Source: Acidimicrobiaceae bacterium
Lineage (GTDB): Bacteria > Actinomycetota > Acidimicrobiia > Acidimicrobiales > Aldehydirespiratoraceae
Reading direction: 5' to 3'
Length of the DNA stretch: 64,000 nucleotides
Assembly: GCA_016845585.1 (NCBI GenBank)
Contig: JAERSO010000113.1
Span: 22,353-86,352, forward strand
Made by a program: the position numbers and the translations under genes. Position 1 is the first letter of the stretch. Each line of letters starts with the position of its first letter. Under the pieces are notes generated by a model. It made no database searches and was not told where the DNA came from. It saw only the letters and a program-made list of their open reading frames with translations. Below are positions 52,496 to 61,489 of this stretch, one piece after another.

Positions 52496-53308
52496 TCATC
52501 CCGGTCGTCGGGCCGTGTACAGGACCCGGCGAAGCAGCCCTTCCTCTGCAGCGTCGAGCGTGACCTGTCGATTGGTGACCCGGTCCTCGAAAGCCTGGTC
52601 GCCCATCGCGGCTTGGAGACCGTCCTGGTGGCGAAGGCTGGCATCGATCCAGTGCCGCTGGGTGGTTCGGTACTCCGTCGTCAGGTCGGTGGCGGTGATG
52701 GCTTCGAACCGCAACGACTGGAGGATGCTGACATAGCTCGTCGGCATCGCTACGCCGGGCGGGCCGGCCGCGTTCGCCCGCCGACGATCGGCCTTGCTGA
52801 GACCCGGTGCCGCCTCGATGGTGAGGAAGGCGGTGCGTCCGCCCGGTTTGAGGATCCGTCGACATGCACTCAACACGGAGCGCTTTCGGGTGAGTCAACA
52901 CAAGACGTCGCCGTGCACGATCGCATCGACCGATCGGCTGCGGAGCGGGATTGCCTCGGCGTCGGCCTGAATGGCGGCGGATGGTGGCTCGAGACAGTCG
53001 GCGACGATCCGGTCTCGTGCCGTGGCGCTGCCCTCGCCCACGGGGTCGATACTCAGGACGCTGCACCCGGTGCTCGCTGCCATGTAGAGGCCGGGCCATC
53101 CGCATCCGGCACCGAGGTCGACCAGGATCTTTCCCGGCTCGAGCCCGAGGGCGGCACTCATTCGGTCGGCCTGGGCGATCGTGGTGTAGCCGTTGGCCTG
53201 GTAGTCGCTGCCGAGGACCTCCAGCTCAGTGGCCAGTTGGGACGGGTTGGCCGACACGCTGTAGCGCTGCGCGAAACGCTCCGGATCGTCGGCGTTGTCG
53301 GTGCGCAT
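52496..53308 (-). CDS. SAM-dependent methyltransferase selenoprotein with in-frame TGA (CU motif)
   Basis: From ATG 53308 the frame runs 137 residues with the SAM-binding motif ILVDLGAGCGWPGLYMA and DAIVHGDVLC, then meets TGA at 52897-52895, then continues 132 residues LTRKRSVLSACRRILKPGGRTAFLTIE to the stop at 52496. The two halves are the two parts of one class I methyltransferase; the TGA sits where relatives commonly have Cys-Cys, giving a Cys137-Sec138 pair. A SECIS-like hairpin follows. If the TGA were a stop, the catalytic domain would lose its last strands. It is three bases downstream of the amidase gene and 52 bases upstream of sufC2. The substrate, perhaps a thiol or metalloid, is unknown. 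Confidence 0.8.
52866..52883 (-). promoter_or_regulatory. SECIS-like stem-loop after the Sec codon of the methyltransferase
   Basis: GCGCT (52883-52879) pairs with AGTGC (52870-52866), with one G-U wobble, around the loop CCGTGTTG that contains GU. The loop begins 16 nt after the TGA. The stem is shorter than in the other two genes, so support is weaker. Confidence 0.45.
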
Positions 53309-53311
53309 CGG

Positions 53312-54703
53312 CTACGGCCGGGCCGCCAGGAGGGGCCAGGGGCGTTCACGTTCCCAGGCGAGTGACAGATCGAGGAGGAGATCCTCCCGATGATGCGGGG
53401 CGAGGATCTGCAGGCTGATGGGCAGGCCATCGCTCGACAGCCCGACCGGGAGAGCGGCAGCCGGGTTGCCGAAGATGTTGGACGGCGCCGTGAGGGCGCC
53501 ATTGTTGCTCGACTTCGCCTCGACTCCCTCGAAGACGCTCGGCAGCCAGCCCTCCGCATCGAATGCCGGGGCCGGGTTGGTGGCGGCGAGCACGATGTCG
53601 ACGTCGCGGAACATGGCGGCCATCGCGTTGTTCAGGTCGACCCGTCGGGACTCGGCGCGGGCCATGGCGTCGAGGTCGAGGTGCTCCTCGCTGCGTTCGA
53701 GCCCGACACGCATCGCGCCCGTCAGGTCGGCGGCGGCGCTCGGCCAGCGGTCGCCCAGGGTGACCCGGTTGCCGATCGTGCCGGTGAGTCCCCAGGCACC
53801 CATGATGTTGGGGAGGTGGAGGTCGATCTCGACACGCCTCATGCCGGTGAGGGCGATGAGCTCTTCGGCCGCACCAGTGATCAACTCCGTGGTCTCGGGG
53901 CCGACGACGGCGCAGCCGAGGTCGACCACGACGGCGACTCGAAGCGACCCGACCTCGTCGGCGTGTGAACCGAGTCCGGCCTCGTAGCCCTCGACGCGGG
54001 GGAGCGACTTGGGATCACCGAGATCGAAGCCGTTGGTGACGTCGAGGAATCGGGCGGAGTCGCGGACGCTGCGGCTCACGCTTCCCTCGACGGACGTGGC
54101 GTTGCCGAGGATGATGCCCGGGCCGCGGGGTATCCGTCCGTACGTGGACTTCAGGCCGTACAGACCACAGAAGCCGGCGGGGATCCGGATCGAGCCGCCC
54201 CCGTCGCTGGCGGTGGCCAGGGTGAACAGACCGCCGGCGACTCCAGCCGCCGAACCGCCGCTGCTGCCGCCGGGGGTGCGCTCGGGGTTCCACGGGTTGC
54301 GGGTGGCGCCGTGGAGCCTGGTGGTGGTCTGGTTCGTGCCGCCGAACTCGCTCGACGTCGTCTGAACGGCGGCGACCGCGCCGGCGGCCTTCAGCCGGCG
54401 CACGGACACGGAGTCCTCGGCGAAAGTCCGGTCTGCCAGGGGCACCGAACCGGCCGCTGCCGGCCAGCCAGCGACGGCCAGGAGTTCCTTGATCGCCAGG
54501 GGCACGCCGCCGAACGGCTTGGTGACGTCGGCGGTGGCGGCGGCCTGGTGGGCGGCCTCGGCGTCGATGTGGCAGACGGCATTGAGGTCGCTGGCATCCA
54601 CCGCGGCGAGGGTGGCGTCGAGCTCGTCGGTCGGGGTGTGATCGCCGGCGCGGAAGGCGTCGACCAGGCTGACGACGTCGCCGGTCCATGGGGTGTCGGG
54701 CAT
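53312..54703 (-). CDS. Amidase signature family hydrolase
   Basis: 463 residues. The Ser-cisSer-Lys triad is visible: Lys72 in VPLAIKELL, the cis-Ser in PGGSSGGSAAGV (Ser147) and the nucleophile Ser171 in DGGGSIRIPAG. The remainder fits glutamyl-tRNA amidotransferase A-like amidases, but gatB/gatC genes are absent nearby, so a small-molecule amidase is more likely. It starts the minus-strand run that includes the Sec-methyltransferase and suf genes. A TAGGAT box is eight bases before the ATG. Confidence 0.88.
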   Translation of the reverse strand: MPDTPWTGDVVSLVDAFRAGDHTPTDELDATLAAVDASDLNAVCHIDAEAAHQAAATADVTKPFGGVPLAIKELLAVAGWPAAAGSVPLADRTFAEDSVSVRRLKAAGAVAAVQTTSSEFGGTNQTTTRLHGATRNPWNPERTPGGSSGGSAAGVAGGLFTLATASDGGGSIRIPAGFCGLYGLKSTYGRIPRGPGIILGNATSVEGSVSRSVRDSARFLDVTNGFDLGDPKSLPRVEGYEAGLGSHADEVGSLRVAVVVDLGCAVVGPETTELITGAAEELIALTGMRRVEIDLHLPNIMGAWGLTGTIGNRVTLGDRWPSAAADLTGAMRVGLERSEEHLDLDAMARAESRRVDLNNAMAAMFRDVDIVLAATNPAPAFDAEGWLPSVFEGVEAKSSNNGALTAPSNIFGNPAAALPVGLSSDGLPISLQILAPHHREDLLLDLSLAWERERPWPLLAARP

Positions 54704-54733
54704 GGAAAGGAATCCTACTTCGGAATTGTAGGG

Positions 54734-54747
54734 CAAACATGTGTTCG
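54734..54747 (+). promoter_or_regulatory. SOS-box-like sequence before the HNH endonuclease gene
   Basis: CAAACATGTGTTCG matches the actinobacterial LexA consensus CGAAC-N4-GTTCG with one change (second base). It sits just upstream of TACGGT (54750-54755) and 15 bases before ATG 54763, a position expected for repression. Confidence 0.55.
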
Positions 54748-54762
54748 TGTACGGTGAAGCTC

Positions 54763-55941
54763 ATGTTCGAGACGGCGCGAGAGGATCTGAGTCGGGTGGT
54801 TGTCGCCGGTCTGTCGCGTTCAGGGCTGGAATCGTTGGTTGCGGAGCTGTCGTCGTTGGAGTCCTCGGCGCACAAGGCCAAGAAGTCGGCCAGGACCGCA
54901 ACGAAGCTGGCGTCGATGCCCAAGACGCGCGAGAAGCTGGCGCAGGGGATGATCTCTGAGGAACATGCGGATGCCGTCGCCGGTGCGGCGGAGACGGTCG
55001 ATGATGCGGGGGCTGCCGACGAGGCGCTGTCGGGCACGGCTGAGCGGTTGCCGGCGGACTTGTTCGAGAAGAAGGCCAAGGAGTGGGCCGACAGGAATCG
55101 AGCCGATGCCGGTGAGGATGCTCACGCTCGGCAGCGTCGGCACCGTCATCTGCGCCGCTTCGAAGGCGATCACGGGGCGTTCGCCATGGTGGGCGCGACG
55201 GACTCCACCGAGGGCAAGCAGTTGTGGGATCTGATCGAATCCGAAACCGACTCGCTGTGGCGCGACGACGGAGGCCGCGACTCGGTGGACAAGATCAGCT
55301 CGCGCACCGGCGACCAGCGTCGATGGGACGCATTGGTCGGGCTGGTCAAGCGCGGCGCGGGCATGACGCCAGCTGCCGCGGTCGGGAAGCACGTCAAGGC
55401 GCCGCCCCCGAAGTATCAGGGCTGCGTCGTGATCCCCGTTGAGCGCTACCTCGACGGACCCGCGAGCGGGGCTCGCGCCGAACTGATCGGATCAGGCCCC
55501 CTGCCCGACTCCGTGTTCGAGCGCATGCGGTGCGACATGGCCCTGGCCGCGTTGATCGTCAACGCTGATGGTGACCCGCTCTGGATGGGCCGGCAAGTCC
55601 TCACCGCCACGCCGGCGCAATGGCGAGCCCTCATCGTGCGAGACCGGGGCTGTGTGGTGTGCGGCGCCGACCCTTCACGATGCGCCGCACACCACATCAG
55701 ATTCTGGGAAGACCACGGCGACCCCGACATCACCAACCTCGTCTTGTTGTGCGTCGAACACCATCACCTCCTCCACAAGCACGAGCTGGAACTCGTAACC
55801 CATGACGGGATTGCCGAACTCCGGCCACGAGAAGGCCCGGCCCGAAACGCCTGGCCCCATGATCGGCCCAGGGCGCGGCGGCGAAGAACCAACCGATCAT
55901 CCGGGAAACAAGCCACCAAACGAACCGGCGCAACCCGCTGA
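54763..55941 (+). CDS. DUF222/HNH endonuclease family protein (13E12-like)
   Basis: 392 residues. A DUF222-type N-terminal region (coiled, KKSARTATKLASMPKTREKLAQGMISEEHADAVAG) is followed by a C-terminal HNH nuclease: RDRGCVVCGADPSRCAAHHIRFWEDHGDPDITNLVLLCVEHHHLLHKHEL. The cysteines of the zinc site are CVVC and LLC. The tail is basic (RPRARRRRTNRSSGK). Such genes are repeated in actinobacterial genomes and resemble the REP13E12 group. ATG 54763 lies seven bases after TACGGT. Confidence 0.85.
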   Translation: MFETAREDLSRVVVAGLSRSGLESLVAELSSLESSAHKAKKSARTATKLASMPKTREKLAQGMISEEHADAVAGAAETVDDAGAADEALSGTAERLPADLFEKKAKEWADRNRADAGEDAHARQRRHRHLRRFEGDHGAFAMVGATDSTEGKQLWDLIESETDSLWRDDGGRDSVDKISSRTGDQRRWDALVGLVKRGAGMTPAAAVGKHVKAPPPKYQGCVVIPVERYLDGPASGARAELIGSGPLPDSVFERMRCDMALAALIVNADGDPLWMGRQVLTATPAQWRALIVRDRGCVVCGADPSRCAAHHIRFWEDHGDPDITNLVLLCVEHHHLLHKHELELVTHDGIAELRPREGPARNAWPHDRPRARRRRTNRSSGKQATKRTGATR

Positions 55942-56006
55942 TACCCCGCCAGACACGCGCTGTGCGGGGCGACGGCGCGCCCGGTTCCTGCGGAGCCGCC
56001 GAGCAC

Positions 56007-56534
56007 CTAGCGGCGCACCTCGCCGAGGGCGGCGAAACGGAGCATGTGGGCCTGGCCGGCGTGAAGCGCGTACTCGTCGACCATCTTGACCAGGGTCGCC
56101 TGCAACGACCGGCCATGGCCGGCTCCGGTGGCCGACAGCGACGGCATGGCGGCGATGGCATCGGTGGCGGCGGCCACCTCGGCGAAGTACCAGGCGAGGT
56201 CGTCATCGACGGATGCTGCTGAGCCTCCGGCGTAGTCGTCCTCGCCGTACCGCATCCCCGGCTCGCCGCCGCCGAGGCCCCGCACCAGCCAGGCGTGTTC
56301 CATCTGGGTCATGTGGCGAACCAATCCCAGCACCGAGAGCTCCACCGGCGGGATCGAATGCTGTGCCAGCTGGTGCCGGTCGAGGTCTCGTAGCTTCCGG
56401 ATGAACTCGTGGCGCTGGTAGCGAAGCCACGACTCGAAGAATCGCCGAGGCTCCAGGTCGGCGGCGGGTTCCTGGCCGGCCGAGAAGTCGTAGTCGGTCA
56501 GTGCTGTGATCGGATCGGCGGGTTCGACGGTCAC
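56007..56534 (-). CDS. DinB-family (DUF664) protein
   Basis: 175 residues of a four-helix DinB-like protein: FFESWLRYQRHEFIRKLRDLDRHQL, LGLVRHMTQMEHAWLVRGLGG (His-x3-Glu-His) and VDEYALHAGQAHML with the third His. These are predicted metal-binding transferases (bacillithiol/mycothiol-type). The gene starts at GTG 56534, six bases after TACCGT (leaderless-type). It faces the VOC gene on the other strand. Confidence 0.82.
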   Translation of the reverse strand: MTVEPADPITALTDYDFSAGQEPAADLEPRRFFESWLRYQRHEFIRKLRDLDRHQLAQHSIPPVELSVLGLVRHMTQMEHAWLVRGLGGGEPGMRYGEDDYAGGSAASVDDDLAWYFAEVAAATDAIAAMPSLSATGAGHGRSLQATLVKMVDEYALHAGQAHMLRFAALGEVRR

Positions 56535-56587
56535 GGCAGAACGGTAGTCGCCGGCCGTGGGATGATGTGAGGGTGCAGCGACCACCG

Positions 56588-56992
56588 ATGCGACTCTCGG
56601 GCCCGACCCTCGACGCGGCCGACCCCGTCGCCCTGGCCGGGTTCTACGCCCGATTGCTCGGATGGTCGATCGAGCACCACGAAGGTCCCCGGCCCGGGGA
56701 ACCCGAGACGGCCGGCTGGGCGGTCGTCCGGTCGCCTGACGGCAGCCGGAAGATCGAGGTGCAATGGGAGCCGCACTACCGATCACCCGTCTGGCCAGCT
56801 GTGGCCGGGCAACCGCTGGCGATGATGCATCTCGACATCGGGGTGGCCGAGGTGGACATCGGCGTGGCATGGGCGGTCGAGCAGGGCGCCCGGGTGGCCG
56901 AGCATCAACTGCAGGACGACGTGCGCGTCATGCTCGACCCCGAAGGTCATCCATTCTGCCTCTTCCCCGACCGACGCCCGCCGAGCGACTGA
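56588..56992 (+). CDS. Glyoxalase/VOC-family protein
   Basis: 134 residues: PTLDAADPVALAGFYARLLGWSIEHHEGP, WAVVRSPDGSRKIEVQWEPHY, and HLDIGVAEVDIGVAWAVEQGARVAEHQLQDDVRVMLDPEGHPFCLFP fit the vicinal oxygen chelate fold with the usual C-terminal D-P-x-G-x-x-F-C. Metal binding is likely; substrate unknown. GTG starts at 56567 or 56573 are alternatives; ATG 56588 begins exactly at the fold. Confidence 0.8.
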   Translation: MRLSGPTLDAADPVALAGFYARLLGWSIEHHEGPRPGEPETAGWAVVRSPDGSRKIEVQWEPHYRSPVWPAVAGQPLAMMHLDIGVAEVDIGVAWAVEQGARVAEHQLQDDVRVMLDPEGHPFCLFPDRRPPSD

Positions 56993-57005
56993 CCAAAGCG
57001 GCCGC

Positions 57006-59459
57006 CTAGAGGGGTTGTGGCATCGGTTGTGAGCGCACGACGAGCAGGCGCTGCACCGAGCGGGTGAGTGCCACGTAGAGCAGCCGAAGGCCGTTCGGCA
57101 AGGCGGTGAACTCGGCCGGTTCCACCACGATCGTGGCGTCGAACTCGAGGCCCTTGGCGGTCGGCGGATCCACCACCGAGATCGGCTTGTCGAGATCGAG
57201 GGCCTTGCGTGTGTCGCCGGCCTCGAGGCCGGCATCGGCGAGCGCGGCGAGCACGTCGTCCATGTGTGCGGCGGGGGCGACCACGCCGATGGTCGACCAG
57301 CCACCGCCGAGATCGGCGGCCAGCTCGGCCACGGTGCCGGCGATGGCGCCGGCGGCGACCTCGTGGTGCTCGGCGCCGGCGCCACGGCTGCGGATCGAGG
57401 TGGACGGAGTGATGTCGGGCGCGGTCACCGGGAGCAACTGGTTGGCGTAGTCGAGGATCGGGCCAGGGACTCGGTAGCCCACCGTGAGCTCCCGGCGCCG
57501 CACCAACCCGACGGGCACGCCCAACCCGGTTGTGACAGCCTCCCAGGACTCCTGGGCGCCGACGCCGGTGGACTGGGCGATGTCGCCCAGGATCGTCATC
57601 GAACCATCGGTGGCCCGTCGGCCGGCGGCTCGAAGCGCCATCGCCGAGAGGTCCTGGGCTTCGTCGACCACCACGTGGCCGTAGCGGCGCCCGCCGCCGG
57701 TGGTCAACGCGTTCCCTTCGTCCAGCAGCGGAAGGTCAGCGGGGGTCCAGGGTTCCTCGGCGATCTTCTTGGCCGACGACCGTTGGAGGAGCTCACCCTC
57801 CTCGGGCGTCAGCAGTCCGTCGATCGCCTTCCGGCGGTTGGTCGGACTGCCGAGCAGCGAGCGAACGAGCTGCGCCCCGGACAGGTTGGGCCAGATCTTG
57901 TCGACCATCTTCTTGAACCCGTCGCTCTTGCGGAGTTCGGGGATCTGTCGAGCGAGGTCCTCCTCCACGACACCGCGGTCGATCAGCTGCTGCCGGGCCT
58001 CACGCAGGAGAACCTGGGTGAACACGCCCTTGGCGTCGTTGAGCGGGAGGTTGTTGTCGCGGGCCGTCTTCAGCGCTGCCTCGATGACGGTGGGGCTGAA
58101 GCGCACCGATCGCAGCCCGATCGGAACGGACTGCTCGTCGACGGGCACCCGGATGCGTGAGTTGGCCAGCCGTCGCAGAACCTCCGCCATCACCGCCCGC
58201 CCCTTGACCTCAGCCGTCTCGGGCGTGTCCTCGCCGCGGACGCGCACACGGGCGCTCAGCAGCGACGTGATTGTGGCCTGGCTCACTGCGGTCTCGCCGA
58301 GCGACGGGAGCACGTTGGACACGTAGCGGAGGAAGACCCGATTCGGGCCGATCACGAGAGCGTGGCTGCGCGACAGGGCCTCACGATGTTCGAAGAGCAG
58401 GAACGCGGCGCGGTGGAGGCCGACGGCGGTCTTGCCGGTGCCGGGGCCACCCTGCACCAGCAGGCACTCATCGAGCGAGGCGCGGATGATCTCGTCCTGC
58501 TCGGCGGCGATGGTGGCCACGATGTCGGACATCTCGCCACTGCGGCCTCGTTCGATCTCGGCGAGGACCGGGTCGGGGATTCCCGCCGCGGTGATCGAGT
58601 CGGGATCGTCGAGATGCTCGTCGAAGATGGCCACGAGTTCGTCGACCTCGGTCGAGAAGCGGCGGCGCCGTGAGAGTCCGAAGGCGTCGGCGGCCGTGGC
58701 GCGGTAGAAGGGGATCGCCACCGGCGCGCGCCAGTCGACGATGACGGGAATGCCCTCGCCATCCTCGATGTGACGGCGCCCGACGTACCAATGATCGCCG
58801 TCGGTGATGATCGGATCCTCGTCGATGCGTCCGAAGCACAGCGCCACGTCGCCGACGTCGACCGCGTGGCGCCGATCGACCATCTTGGCGCGGGCGATCA
58901 TGGCGTCGGCCGACTCCTCATCGCGAACGCGCTGTTCGCTGAACTCCAGCACACGTTGCGTGCGCTCGATCATGGCTTCGAGCGTGGCCCGGGCGTGACG
59001 CAGGTAGTCCTGTTCGGTTTCGTGGTCCGGGTGGAGATCGCTGGTCGTCGACTCGGGAACGGGCAAGTCCGGCAGCGCGTTGAGGTCCTCTTTCCACGTG
59101 CGGAAGCGCTCGTGTTCGGTGCCGCTCGGACCGGTGCCGGAGCCTTGTCCGTCGGGATGCAACCGGAAGGTGTGGACGCGGTCGAGATCGTCGGCATGGA
59201 TCGCCGTGTAGCGGGCATCGGCGCCGCGTGCCGGTCCGGCGCGCCAGAGGAGCCATGGTCCGAGGCGGCGCTTGTAGGCGATGCGCGGCGAGCCGATGTC
59301 GTCTCCCGACCGGAGGAGTGCGGCGGGAGCTTCGATCCAGGCCTCGGCCGAGATGTTGCGGTCCCGGGTAGGGAGCGCGGGAAGGTCAGCGGTGTGGATC
59401 GGCGTATCGTCGTAGGGGCGCTGGTCCGCCGGCAGCGACTTGGGAGCTTGGTCAGGCAT
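57006..59459 (-). CDS. HelD/HelR-like RNA-polymerase-associated ATPase
   Basis: 817 residues, the size of actinobacterial HelR. Motifs: a long helical N-terminus with LHPDHETEQDYLRHARATLEAMIERT, the Walker A LLVQGGPGTGKTAVGLHRAAFLL at about residue 340, Walker B-like HVVVDEAQDLSAM, GDIAQSTGVGAQESWE and the UvrD-type C-terminus LYVALTRSVQRLLVV. A N-terminal extension of about 130 residues (residues 1-130) precedes the helical part. HelD-type proteins release RNA polymerase from DNA; HelR also gives rifampicin tolerance. Confidence 0.85.
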   Translation of the reverse strand: MPDQAPKSLPADQRPYDDTPIHTADLPALPTRDRNISAEAWIEAPAALLRSGDDIGSPRIAYKRRLGPWLLWRAGPARGADARYTAIHADDLDRVHTFRLHPDGQGSGTGPSGTEHERFRTWKEDLNALPDLPVPESTTSDLHPDHETEQDYLRHARATLEAMIERTQRVLEFSEQRVRDEESADAMIARAKMVDRRHAVDVGDVALCFGRIDEDPIITDGDHWYVGRRHIEDGEGIPVIVDWRAPVAIPFYRATAADAFGLSRRRRFSTEVDELVAIFDEHLDDPDSITAAGIPDPVLAEIERGRSGEMSDIVATIAAEQDEIIRASLDECLLVQGGPGTGKTAVGLHRAAFLLFEHREALSRSHALVIGPNRVFLRYVSNVLPSLGETAVSQATITSLLSARVRVRGEDTPETAEVKGRAVMAEVLRRLANSRIRVPVDEQSVPIGLRSVRFSPTVIEAALKTARDNNLPLNDAKGVFTQVLLREARQQLIDRGVVEEDLARQIPELRKSDGFKKMVDKIWPNLSGAQLVRSLLGSPTNRRKAIDGLLTPEEGELLQRSSAKKIAEEPWTPADLPLLDEGNALTTGGGRRYGHVVVDEAQDLSAMALRAAGRRATDGSMTILGDIAQSTGVGAQESWEAVTTGLGVPVGLVRRRELTVGYRVPGPILDYANQLLPVTAPDITPSTSIRSRGAGAEHHEVAAGAIAGTVAELAADLGGGWSTIGVVAPAAHMDDVLAALADAGLEAGDTRKALDLDKPISVVDPPTAKGLEFDATIVVEPAEFTALPNGLRLLYVALTRSVQRLLVVRSQPMPQPL

Positions 59460-59464
59460 CGGTT

Positions 59465-59878
59465 CTACGCCACCTCCGGGGTGATGACCTCGAAGCCGAG
59501 TGCGACTGCGGCCGGAATTTGGCGGAAGTCGAGGGTAGCGAATCGAACGGGCCGTGGGAGCCGATCGAGCGCCGCGAGATGGACGGCGTCGACCGTGGTG
59601 AGCCCGTAGAGGGTTCCGATCTCGATTGCTCGACCCAGACAGCGCTCGTCGACGGGCACCACGGTCATGGCATCGATGTCCGCTCGTGCGGCCGCGGCGA
59701 GGTCGGCCGCGGTATACGGGTCAGGCGCTGAACGGTGCAGCGCCATCAGGAGCTCCGCCCGCGCGAGATCGGAGATCGCCCAGATGCCGGCATCGGCCAT
59801 GGCGTCGTTGATGAGCCGCCGGTGCGGGCCGCCCGTGTGACGCTGGAGAAGCGCAGATGGGTCGAGGGCCAGAATCAT
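59465..59878 (-). CDS. PIN-domain toxin (VapC-like)
   Basis: 137 residues of the PIN fold: ILALDPSALL (Asp6), DLARAELLMALHR (Glu), YGLTTVDAVHLAALDRL (Asp), FATLDFRQ (Asp). PIN toxins cleave tRNA or other RNA. It starts 13 bases after the antitoxin-type gene stop, so the two form a pair. A VapBC-type toxin-antitoxin module is likely. Confidence 0.85.
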   Translation of the reverse strand: MILALDPSALLQRHTGGPHRRLINDAMADAGIWAISDLARAELLMALHRSAPDPYTAADLAAAARADIDAMTVVPVDERCLGRAIEIGTLYGLTTVDAVHLAALDRLPRPVRFATLDFRQIPAAVALGFEVITPEVA

Positions 59879-59891
59879 CGAACGACGCGGT

Positions 59892-60203
59892 TCATCGGCG
59901 GCGAGGTGGGTCGCCGCGCAGTTCGGCGAGCACGCGATCGGGGGAGAGGTCCACGGGCAGAATCGGCGGCGATGCACCCGCCGCAGGTTTGTCGTAGCGG
60001 GCCGGCAGCCGAACGAGACCCGCGGCGGCGAGGTCGTCGAGCGTTGGCTCCTCGCTCGGGGTGAGGGGACCGAGTTGGGCGACGGGCTCGCCGTCGACCG
60101 TGATGACGACCCGCTCGCCGCGACCGGCGCGGCGCACGTGAGTGGCGAGATCGGCCCGGAGATCGCGGATCCCGAGCTGGTGGCGGCCATCGGTGTGCAA
60201 CAT
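59892..60203 (-). CDS. Phd/YefM-type antitoxin
   Basis: 103 residues from ATG 60203. The N-terminus LGIRDLRADLATHVRRAGRGERVVITVDGEPVAQLGPL is the Phd/YefM DNA-binding domain. The C-terminus, which should wrap the toxin, is Pro/Arg-rich. It pairs with the PIN-domain gene. An earlier ATG at 60221 would cover the direct repeats at 60206-60221, so 60203 is preferred. Confidence 0.82.
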   Translation of the reverse strand: MLHTDGRHQLGIRDLRADLATHVRRAGRGERVVITVDGEPVAQLGPLTPSEEPTLDDLAAAGLVRLPARYDKPAAGASPPILPVDLSPDRVLAELRGDPPRRR

Positions 60204-60205
60204 CT

Positions 60206-60221
60206 GTACACAAGCGTACAC
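60206..60221. promoter_or_regulatory. Direct repeats upstream of the antitoxin gene
   Basis: GTACAC (60206-60211) and GTACAC (60216-60221) are separated by AAGC and lie immediately upstream of the antitoxin ATG. A possible autoregulation site for the toxin-antitoxin pair. Confidence 0.4.
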
Positions 60222-60265
60222 ACTGCGATTTGGGATGTGGGGTTCAGGTCGCTACCTTCTCGGCC

Positions 60266-61381
60266 ATGAACTTTGCATTCTCCGAAGAGCAAGAACAGCT
60301 CCGCGAATTCGTTCGCAGCTTCCTCGAGGACAAGTCGGCCGAAGCCGCAGTCCGCGAGCAGATGGACACCGACCAGGGCTACGACGATGCCGTGTGGAGC
60401 CAGATGGCCGAGCAGATGGGCCTGCAGGCGCTGGCGATTCCTGAAGAATTCGGTGGTCAGGGCTTCGGCTTCATCGAGCAGGTCGTCGTGCTCGAGGAGA
60501 TGGGCCGCGCCCTGCTGTGCGCCCCGTACTTCTCGTCGTGCGTGCTCGCCGCGAACGCGCTCCTCGCCAGTGGCGATGATGCGGCCAAGGCTGCGCACCT
60601 CCCCGGCATCGCGGCCGGTGAGACCCGCGCTGCGCTCGCTTTCACCGAGGAGAACGGTCGTTGGGACGAGGGTGGCATCACCATGCAGGCCTCGGCCGGC
60701 GGCGACGGCCACACCCTCAACGGCACCAAGAGCTTCGTGATCGACGGCGCCACCGCCAACCTGCTCCTGGTCGCGGCTCGCACCGATGCCGGCGTCTCGC
60801 TGTTCAGCGTCGATCCTGACGCGGCCGGCGTCACCCGTACGGCGCTGTCCACCATGGACCAGACTCGCAAGCAGGCGAAGATCGATTTCGCCGACACGCC
60901 CGCCACGCTCATCGGCACCGATGGCGGCGGCTGGGACACCATGCAGACCGTTCTCGACCTCGCTGCCGTGGCTCTCGCCGCCGAGCAGGTCGGTGGCGCT
61001 CAGATGTGTCTCGAGATGTCCGTCGAGTACGCGAAGGTCCGTGTGCAGTTCGGTCGTCCGATCGGCTCGTTCCAGGCCATCAAGCACAAGTGTGCCGACA
61101 TGCTGCTCGAGGTCGAGTCGGCAAAGTCGGCGGCCTACTACGCCGGCTGGTGCGCCTCGGAGATGAACGACGAGCTGCCCCAGGTTGCCTCGCTCGCCAA
61201 GAGCTACTGCTCGGAGGCCTACTTCCACGCCGCCGCCGAGAACATCCAGATCCATGGTGGCATCGGCTTCACCTGGGAGCACCCGGCACACTTGTACTTC
61301 AAGCGTGCGAAGAGCTCCGAGCTGATGTTCGGTGATCCCACCTACCACCGCGAGCAACTCGCCCAGCGCATCGGTATCTGA
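60266..61381 (+). CDS. Acyl-CoA dehydrogenase
   Basis: 371 residues. FAFSEEQEQLREFVRSFLED, AALAFTEENGRWDEG (FAD region), HTLNGTKSFVIDGATANLLLVAAR, FGRPIGSFQAIKHKCADM and ENIQIHGGIGFTWEHPAHLYFKRAKSSELMFGDP follow the acyl-CoA dehydrogenase order. The C-terminal variant is like steroid-degradation FadE subunits, which often act as heteromers; a partner is not visible next to it. ATG 60266 follows TACCTT by seven bases, a leaderless-type start. Confidence 0.87.
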   Translation: MNFAFSEEQEQLREFVRSFLEDKSAEAAVREQMDTDQGYDDAVWSQMAEQMGLQALAIPEEFGGQGFGFIEQVVVLEEMGRALLCAPYFSSCVLAANALLASGDDAAKAAHLPGIAAGETRAALAFTEENGRWDEGGITMQASAGGDGHTLNGTKSFVIDGATANLLLVAARTDAGVSLFSVDPDAAGVTRTALSTMDQTRKQAKIDFADTPATLIGTDGGGWDTMQTVLDLAAVALAAEQVGGAQMCLEMSVEYAKVRVQFGRPIGSFQAIKHKCADMLLEVESAKSAAYYAGWCASEMNDELPQVASLAKSYCSEAYFHAAAENIQIHGGIGFTWEHPAHLYFKRAKSSELMFGDPTYHREQLAQRIGI

Positions 61382-61418
61382 GGCGCAGCCTCAGATACCG
61401 ACAGCCGACGGAGTCGGC
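61372..61418. terminator. Two consecutive hairpins after the acyl-CoA dehydrogenase gene
   Basis: CGGTATCTGAGGC (61372-61384) pairs perfectly with GCCTCAGATACCG (61388-61400) around GCA, so the stem contains the stop codon. GCCGAC (61404-61409) and GTCGGC (61413-61418) form a second hairpin. No T-run follows, so termination is uncertain. Confidence 0.55.
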
Positions 61419-61489
61419 GCAGAGATGTAAACGAGCAATCGTTTGCTCCCGCTAATCCCTGATCAACACCCAGGCCGTACGCTTGACGC

